A stretch of 34,689 bases of DNA from Planctomycetota bacterium (GTDB lineage Bacteria > Planctomycetota > Planctomycetia > Pirellulales > UBA7805). This document shows positions 31,374 to 34,689 of the stretch, one piece after another. Numbering within the stretch: position 1 is the first letter of the stretch; each line of letters begins with the position of its first letter. The stretch covers positions 1 to 34,689 of the forward strand of contig QQVP01000026.1 in assembly GCA_003389215.1 (NCBI GenBank), in the 5' to 3' direction. Position numbers and translations under genes: made by a program. The notes beneath the pieces are model-generated. The model saw only the letters and a list, made by a program, of their open reading frames with translations. It was not told where the DNA came from and made no database searches.

Positions 31374-32543
31374 ATGAGAATGCTAGATCGCAACGAGCTT
31401 AGAGAATTGAGCCAGAGCGAAGGCGATTTCTTCGTTTCGCTGTACATGCCAACCCATCGTACCGGTCGTGAACAGAGGCAGGATCCTTTGCGCTTGAAAA
31501 ACCTGTTGAGGCGCGCCGAGGAAAAACTGCTCACAATGGGGCTTTCGAGCCGCGAATCGCAGGTTTTGCTGAAGCCGGTTCGGGCGATTCGAAATGATGA
31601 AGATCTCTGGCGCAATATGAGTGACGGGCTGGCGATCTTTTGCACGAAGGGGTTCATTCGCCTCTATCGACTGCCAATGAGACTCGAGGAGGAAGTGGTC
31701 GTCAACCGACGGCGATTCTATCTAAAACCTTTGCTGCCCATGTTGCAAAGCAATGGCCGCTATTTCATTTTGGCACTCGACCAGGAAAAGGCGACGTTGT
31801 ACGAAGCGACCCGCTTTTCCATTCGCGAGATCCCCCTGCCTGAGATTTCTCAAACGGCGATCGACGACCAGGACCAAACGCTTCAATATCATTCTCATCG
31901 CGTGCCTGCGATGGGAAAGGGTAGTACCTCGGAGGCTGTATTTCACGGGCATGGCGGCGCGGAGGATCGAAAAAAAGACGACGTTGATCGATTCTTTCGA
32001 GTGGTTGATTCCGCAGTGAGAAGCGTGCTGCGAAATGAGCAGGCACCGATGGTGCTGGCGTGCGTCGGCTATCTCGCGCCGATCTACGCCTCCGCAAATT
32101 CCTATCCGCAACTAATTCAGGGCAAGGTACCCGGCAGCCCCGACCGGTGGGCGCCGGACGAGCTTCGAGACCGGGCATGGCACTTTGTCGAGCCGAAGTT
32201 TCAGAAGGATCTTGACAAGGCACTCGAACGCCTGGAAAGAGCCCGCGGCACCGATCTCGTGTTGGACGATCTCAATGTCCTGATTTCCGCGGCAAACGAG
32301 GGACGCGTCGATACGCTCTTTGTTGCTGAAGACCGGCAGGAGTGGGGATCCTTTGACGACGGCAGGCCTGCGACGCATGTGGCTCAGAACGGCAATTCTG
32401 GCGAAGTTGAGCTCTTGGACTACCTGGCAACCGAAACGCTGCTCAATAGTGGAAGCGTATTTGCGATGCCGGCCGAGTCGCTCCCCTCGGCAGACCAGCC
32501 GGCAGCAGCGCTACTTCGGTATCTTTCGCCGACGGATCAATGA
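31374..32543 (+). CDS. baeRF family protein (baeRF3-like)
   Basis: 389-aa soluble protein resembling the bacterial archaeo-eukaryotic release factor-like (baeRF) families, close to baeRF3. It opens with LNRDELRELSQ-like MLDRNELRELSQSEGDFFVS and LYMPTHRTGREQRQDPLRLK, a typical start. A ribonuclease-H-like middle strand follows (RYFILALDQEKATLYEATRF), then the ERF-type C-terminal domain with PMVLACVGYLAPIYASAN and VDTLFVAEDRQEWG. Family members are thought to act on ribosomes or tRNA under stress; this comes from comparative analysis in the literature and not from the sequence. ATG 31374 follows AGGTG; a longer frame from 31194 would cross the repeat and is not supported. Confidence 0.85.
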   Translation: MRMLDRNELRELSQSEGDFFVSLYMPTHRTGREQRQDPLRLKNLLRRAEEKLLTMGLSSRESQVLLKPVRAIRNDEDLWRNMSDGLAIFCTKGFIRLYRLPMRLEEEVVVNRRRFYLKPLLPMLQSNGRYFILALDQEKATLYEATRFSIREIPLPEISQTAIDDQDQTLQYHSHRVPAMGKGSTSEAVFHGHGGAEDRKKDDVDRFFRVVDSAVRSVLRNEQAPMVLACVGYLAPIYASANSYPQLIQGKVPGSPDRWAPDELRDRAWHFVEPKFQKDLDKALERLERARGTDLVLDDLNVLISAANEGRVDTLFVAEDRQEWGSFDDGRPATHVAQNGNSGEVELLDYLATETLLNSGSVFAMPAESLPSADQPAAALLRYLSPTDQ

Positions 32544-32666
32544 ATCGAGTCAGCTGTTCGAGCCAGCTGGATGGCGTGCCAATCCTTTTTCGCTGTGGCT
32601 GCCCACTGGCGCGGAAGGGGCAATCAAGAGACAAAGCATTTGCAGCGCGGCCCACATCGACGTGGC

Positions 32667-33185
32667 TTAATGCTCATGTTCATGGATGCTTGGATCGTCG
32701 GCCGACGTCTTATCGTGCAGATGCACCTCTGTCGCTTCGGATTGCTCGAGCACACGTTGCGCATTGGCAACCTGTTCCGGATTGCCATTGAAAACGACCA
32801 GAAGATCGCCGTCCTGTAGCATCTCTTGGTAGCGCTGAACGTGATCCTCATGGACTCCCCAGCCGCCCATCGCGCCAATCAACCCGCCGACGACCGCGCC
32901 AGCGGCCATGGGCCCCACAAGCATCAGGGGCCCGACGCCCGGAATCGTTATCAATGGTGCGCCCAAGAGTGCCCCCACGACACCTCCCACTCCTGCACCC
33001 TTTGTGGCGTCTCTTTCCGTTTCGTCGCCATATTGAAGACTCTCTTCTTGGGGCACCTCGTCCTGAACACTGTGTGTGACGAATGAAATCTGGTCACCGG
33101 GAAGTTCCGCCTTCTCGAGCGCACGCACGGCAGCAGCCGCTTCTTCGAACGAACGAAAAATCCCCACGACACACTGAAGAGACAT
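32667..33185 (-). CDS. Glycine-zipper general stress protein, paralogue 2
   Basis: 172-aa protein with the same plan as the gene at 20465: an N-terminal alpha/beta domain (CVVGIFRSFEEAAAAVRALE), a glycine-zipper hairpin (about 65-115, GAGVGGVVGALLGAPLITIP and AAGAVVGGLIGAMGGWGV) and a C-terminal strand-helix unit (LLVVFNGNPEQVANAQRVLE). It ends in a histidine/acid-rich tail (SIHEHEH) that could bind metal. The gene converges on the baeRF gene and lies 25 bp after a small acidic protein gene on the same strand. Likely a stress-induced membrane-associated protein; its mechanism is unknown. Confidence 0.82.
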   Translation of the reverse strand: MSLQCVVGIFRSFEEAAAAVRALEKAELPGDQISFVTHSVQDEVPQEESLQYGDETERDATKGAGVGGVVGALLGAPLITIPGVGPLMLVGPMAAGAVVGGLIGAMGGWGVHEDHVQRYQEMLQDGDLLVVFNGNPEQVANAQRVLEQSEATEVHLHDKTSADDPSIHEHEH

Positions 33186-33210
33186 AATTCGCTACCCTTC
33201 TTCGCCAGCA

Positions 33211-33525
33211 CTAGCAGGAGGAATCTCGGCGTGGGACAGTGTCTTTCGTCTTGATCTTGCTTGGCGGATTGATCGTGACGGGATCGAGCCGTCGCAGCCG
33301 CGGATCAACAATCCCCGCCGTGTTGGGGACATCCGGGTCATCGCTCTCCGAATCGGCGGGCGATTTGTGTTGTTGATCGTCCTGTTCGACGGCCGGATGA
33401 TCCGTATCGGGTTCACTCTTTTTCACCCGATTACTCTTTTTCACCCGAATCGTCGAACCGCATTGCGAATCCGAGGTGTCGCTGGCGTAACGCATGTCAG
33501 CAATCTCCTGATCAAGATCAAACAT
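33211..33525 (-). CDS. Hypothetical acidic low-complexity protein
   Basis: 104-aa frame starting MFDLDQEIADMRYASDTSDS, then IRVKKSNRVKKSEP (an in-frame 6-residue duplication) and a long Asp/Pro/Ser-rich, probably disordered region. GGAG precedes ATG 33525. No family recognised. A sigma-54-like site at 33543 would start transcription very close to this ATG, leaving almost no leader, so either the start is further downstream (Met at 33492) or the promoter is false. Confidence 0.4.
   Translation of the reverse strand: MFDLDQEIADMRYASDTSDSQCGSTIRVKKSNRVKKSEPDTDHPAVEQDDQQHKSPADSESDDPDVPNTAGIVDPRLRRLDPVTINPPSKIKTKDTVPRRDSSC
33415..33448. repeat. 16-bp direct duplication, in frame within the acidic protein gene
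   Basis: ACTCTTTTTCACCCGA occurs at 33415-33430 and 33433-33448 (18-bp period) and gives a repeated VKKS-containing hexapeptide on the minus strand. Confidence 0.85.
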
Positions 33526-33542
33526 TCCAACTCCACTTCGTT

Positions 33543-33558
33543 TGCAACTTTTGTACCG
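33543..33558 (-). promoter_or_regulatory. Weak sigma-54-like site
   Basis: Minus-strand CGGTACAAAAGTTGCA keeps GG and GC at correct spacing and a perfect TTGCA, but the -24 box is degenerate and the start would fall next to ATG 33525. Confidence 0.35.
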
Positions 33559-33580
33559 TGTCGTACCTCGTGTTGACATG

Positions 33581-33607
33581 GACGCCACGTGCGGCAAACG
33601 TGGCGTC
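33581..33607. promoter_or_regulatory. 9-bp-arm inverted repeat in a divergent promoter region
   Basis: GACGCCACG and CGTGGCGTC flank nine bases, between the divergent acidic protein gene (minus) and zinc ribbon gene (plus). It is a candidate operator or activator site. Confidence 0.45.
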
Positions 33608-33753
33608 AAACTGACGCAGCCAGCGACAAGCTGTCGTCGTAGCGCTGCGAACTCCAGGGTTAGCTGGCCGCCGGCTCGTGCGGCATAGAGTTTGCGAAAC
33701 ACCTGGTGTGACGAGCGTTGTTCTTGTCGGTTCGGTAGCAGAGGAGGGCTCCC

Positions 33754-34035
33754 ATGTCACTCAACACTCCAAGTGCGCCCAGCGATCTTGGCATATCCAT
33801 TTCTTACTCAACCGAGCCACGATCCGACTGCGAGGACCCGCCAGCGGAGGTCACTTGGCATTGCCCCTCCTGCGGTCGGCGACTTCCCCTGAGAAAGCCC
33901 CGACGCGGCAGGGCGTCGATTTGGATTTGCGTCAATTGCGATCAAGAGCAAGAGGCCATATTCGACTTGCGTGCCCCTGAAGAGCTTTGGAATCGAGTTC
34001 TGCCCTCAGATCATCTTGGGGACAGCCCGACCTGA
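33754..34035 (+). CDS. Small zinc-ribbon protein
   Basis: 93-aa protein with a four-cysteine zinc ribbon: WHCPSCGRRL (Cys37, Cys40) and WICVNCDQEQ (Cys59, Cys62), with a basic loop RKPRRGRAS between. The flanks are polar and probably flexible. ATG 33754 has GGAGGG at ideal distance. Its function is unknown; the fold suggests nucleic acid or protein binding. It converges on csrA, 72 bp away. Confidence 0.72.
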   Translation: MSLNTPSAPSDLGISISYSTEPRSDCEDPPAEVTWHCPSCGRRLPLRKPRRGRASIWICVNCDQEQEAIFDLRAPEELWNRVLPSDHLGDSPT

Positions 34036-34107
34036 CACGCGAATTCGCGAGCTCAAGTGCCGAATGTGTATAAATCTGCAATTCGTGCCGCTCGAACGCG
34101 GCCTGTC

Positions 34108-34302
34108 TTACGTGACAAGTTCCGCAAATTCAAACAGCACCTCTTGTTGGATGTCGCGGTAGACCTCTCCGCGATGCACAGGTACCTCGTCAGGTGCCTC
34201 GATACCCAATCGGACGCGGCTCCCGTTGGTGCCGAGTACCTTTACACGAATACGATCATCAATGACGATCTCTTCCGAGTTGCGGCGACTTAGGACGAGC
34301 AT
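34108..34302 (-). CDS. csrA: Carbon storage regulator CsrA
   Basis: 64-aa RNA-binding translational regulator. MLVLSRRNSEEIVIDDRIRV is the typical first strand pair, followed by VRLGIEAPDEVPVHRGEVY with the RNA-contacting arginine (Arg44) and a short C-terminal helix. A GGAGGA ribosome site lies upstream of ATG 34302; the longer frame to 34515 is not supported. CsrA binds GGA in mRNA leaders to repress or stabilise transcripts. It is a plausible post-transcriptional regulator of the GGA-rich leaders of this region, but nothing in the sequence proves this. Confidence 0.95.
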   Translation of the reverse strand: MLVLSRRNSEEIVIDDRIRVKVLGTNGSRVRLGIEAPDEVPVHRGEVYRDIQQEVLFEFAELVT

Positions 34303-34509
34303 AGAAATCCTCCTTCCGTGTTGTTTCCATCCTTGGTAGTCGAAGTTCGCCATTGGCAAAAGATCAATTGCTGGAATGACTGAGCTTCGATCCAAGAAAC
34401 TCAACGAAGAGAAAATCGCGACTTCACGTTGAGAGGGAAAGCTGAAAAAACTAAGCGATTCTGAACAAAGATCTAAAGCGAGTTCGCTCACGGTGGCTGT
34501 CGTGCGGCC

Positions 34510-34519
34510 CGACATGTCG
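34510..34519. promoter_or_regulatory. CGACATGTCG palindrome
   Basis: A perfect 10-bp palindrome about 100 bp before the sigma-54-type promoter at 34622; its GACA/TGTC core is shared with the other candidate enhancer sites. Confidence 0.3.
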
Positions 34520-34621
34520 ACGCAGCTTGCGGACAGTTTGACGCGGTGATCGACATAGTTTCACCACCCAGCTCTCTGCCCACTTTGGGTGTAACTGAGC
34601 GTCTACGTCCCCACAGCGCAT

Positions 34622-34637
34622 TGGCACACTGCTTGCA
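34622..34637 (+). promoter_or_regulatory. Sigma-54-type promoter reading out of the window
   Basis: TGGCACACTGCTTGCA is an exact match to TGGCAC-N5-TTGCA. Its gene would begin beyond 34689. Confidence 0.75.
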
Positions 34638-34663
34638 ATCCCTATGCCTGGGTAAAAAAAGCG

Positions 34664-34689
34664 CACCGACACCGACACCGACACCGACA
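34664..34689 (+). repeat. Hexanucleotide tandem repeat cut by the window edge
   Basis: CACCGA repeats at least four times up to the last base. It lies just downstream of the predicted transcription start of the promoter at 34622; its full length is not visible. Confidence 0.9.

Larger units (their letters stand above)
34303..34689. other. Region upstream of csrA
   Basis: No convincing gene. Contains a CGACATGTCG palindrome (34510-34519), a strong sigma-54-type promoter pointing out of the window (34622-34637) and a hexanucleotide repeat at the edge. Confidence 0.65.

Noticed and set aside
34451..34684. A 77-codon minus-strand frame starting MSVSVSV
   Set aside because: Its start comes from the hexanucleotide repeat and the rest has no coding character or ribosome site.
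1..34689. tRNA, rRNA, CRISPR, prophage or insertion sequence
   Set aside because: Reading both strands, I saw no cloverleaf genes, regularly spaced repeats, phage structural genes or transposase motifs.

Overview
The window looks like chromosomal DNA of a GC-rich Gram-negative-type bacterium, most likely a planctomycete. This is inferred from the gene mix (cyclic-di-AMP synthase fused to YbbR, baeRF-type protein, VKOR-like/SPW pair, csrA, sigma-54 control) and not from any marker gene. There are no rRNAs, tRNAs, CRISPR arrays, prophage genes or intact insertion sequences. Most genes serve ion, osmotic and envelope stress or signalling.

Layout. 213-5009: a giant MscK-like mechanosensitive channel, convergent with the Mg2+ channel MgtE. 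5293-7970: a diadenylate cyclase fused to a YbbR domain, followed by a DHH/DHHA1 phosphoesterase; together they look like a make-and-break pair for cyclic di-AMP. 7998-12492: a protein glutamylation and magnesium block. A retropepsin-like protease with a lysine-repeat tail converges on a four-gene minus-strand run: mgtC, a CNNM/CBS protein, RimK carrying an extra C-terminal RCK_C (TrkA_C) domain, and an aspartoacylase/AstE-family hydrolase. 12653-14404: a multi-repeat MscS-like channel, with two long perfect hairpins between it and mgtC. 15265-16332: a zincin-type metallopeptidase. 16468-19090: a minus-strand run of acyl carrier protein, a small unknown protein, a membrane RCK_C protein, a tiny membrane protein and a PP2C phosphatase. 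It is divergent from a universal stress protein (19418) followed by an unknown helical protein. 20465-24720: glycine-zipper stress protein, DUF2254 membrane protein, BON-MscS channel and a lipoprotein. 25036-27932: a histidine kinase and a sigma-54-dependent response regulator. 28456-30569: epimerase, VKOR-like and SPW proteins. 30671-34302: small unknowns, a baeRF-family protein, a second glycine-zipper protein, a zinc ribbon protein and csrA.

Main observation. Six sites match the -24/-12 sigma-54 promoter pattern, each with GG and GC at the strict spacing. They lie before the acyl carrier run, usp, the lipoprotein, the epimerase operon, the baeRF gene and (at the right edge) a gene outside the window. 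Inverted repeats built on TGTC/GACA half-sites, often TGTCGC/GCGACA, lie upstream of most of them. The locally encoded kinase and NtrC-type regulator are natural candidates to control these genes as one stress regulon. This is inference.

Other items of interest. (1) RCK_C domains, which bind cyclic di-AMP in several known families, occur on RimK and on a channel-like membrane protein close to the cyclase. (2) A 108-bp repeat occurs in inverted orientation at 15069-15176 and 31222-31329. All ten of its differences fall in one codon phase, which points to a formerly or presently coding sequence. (3) Several intergenic regions contain short perfect direct duplications.
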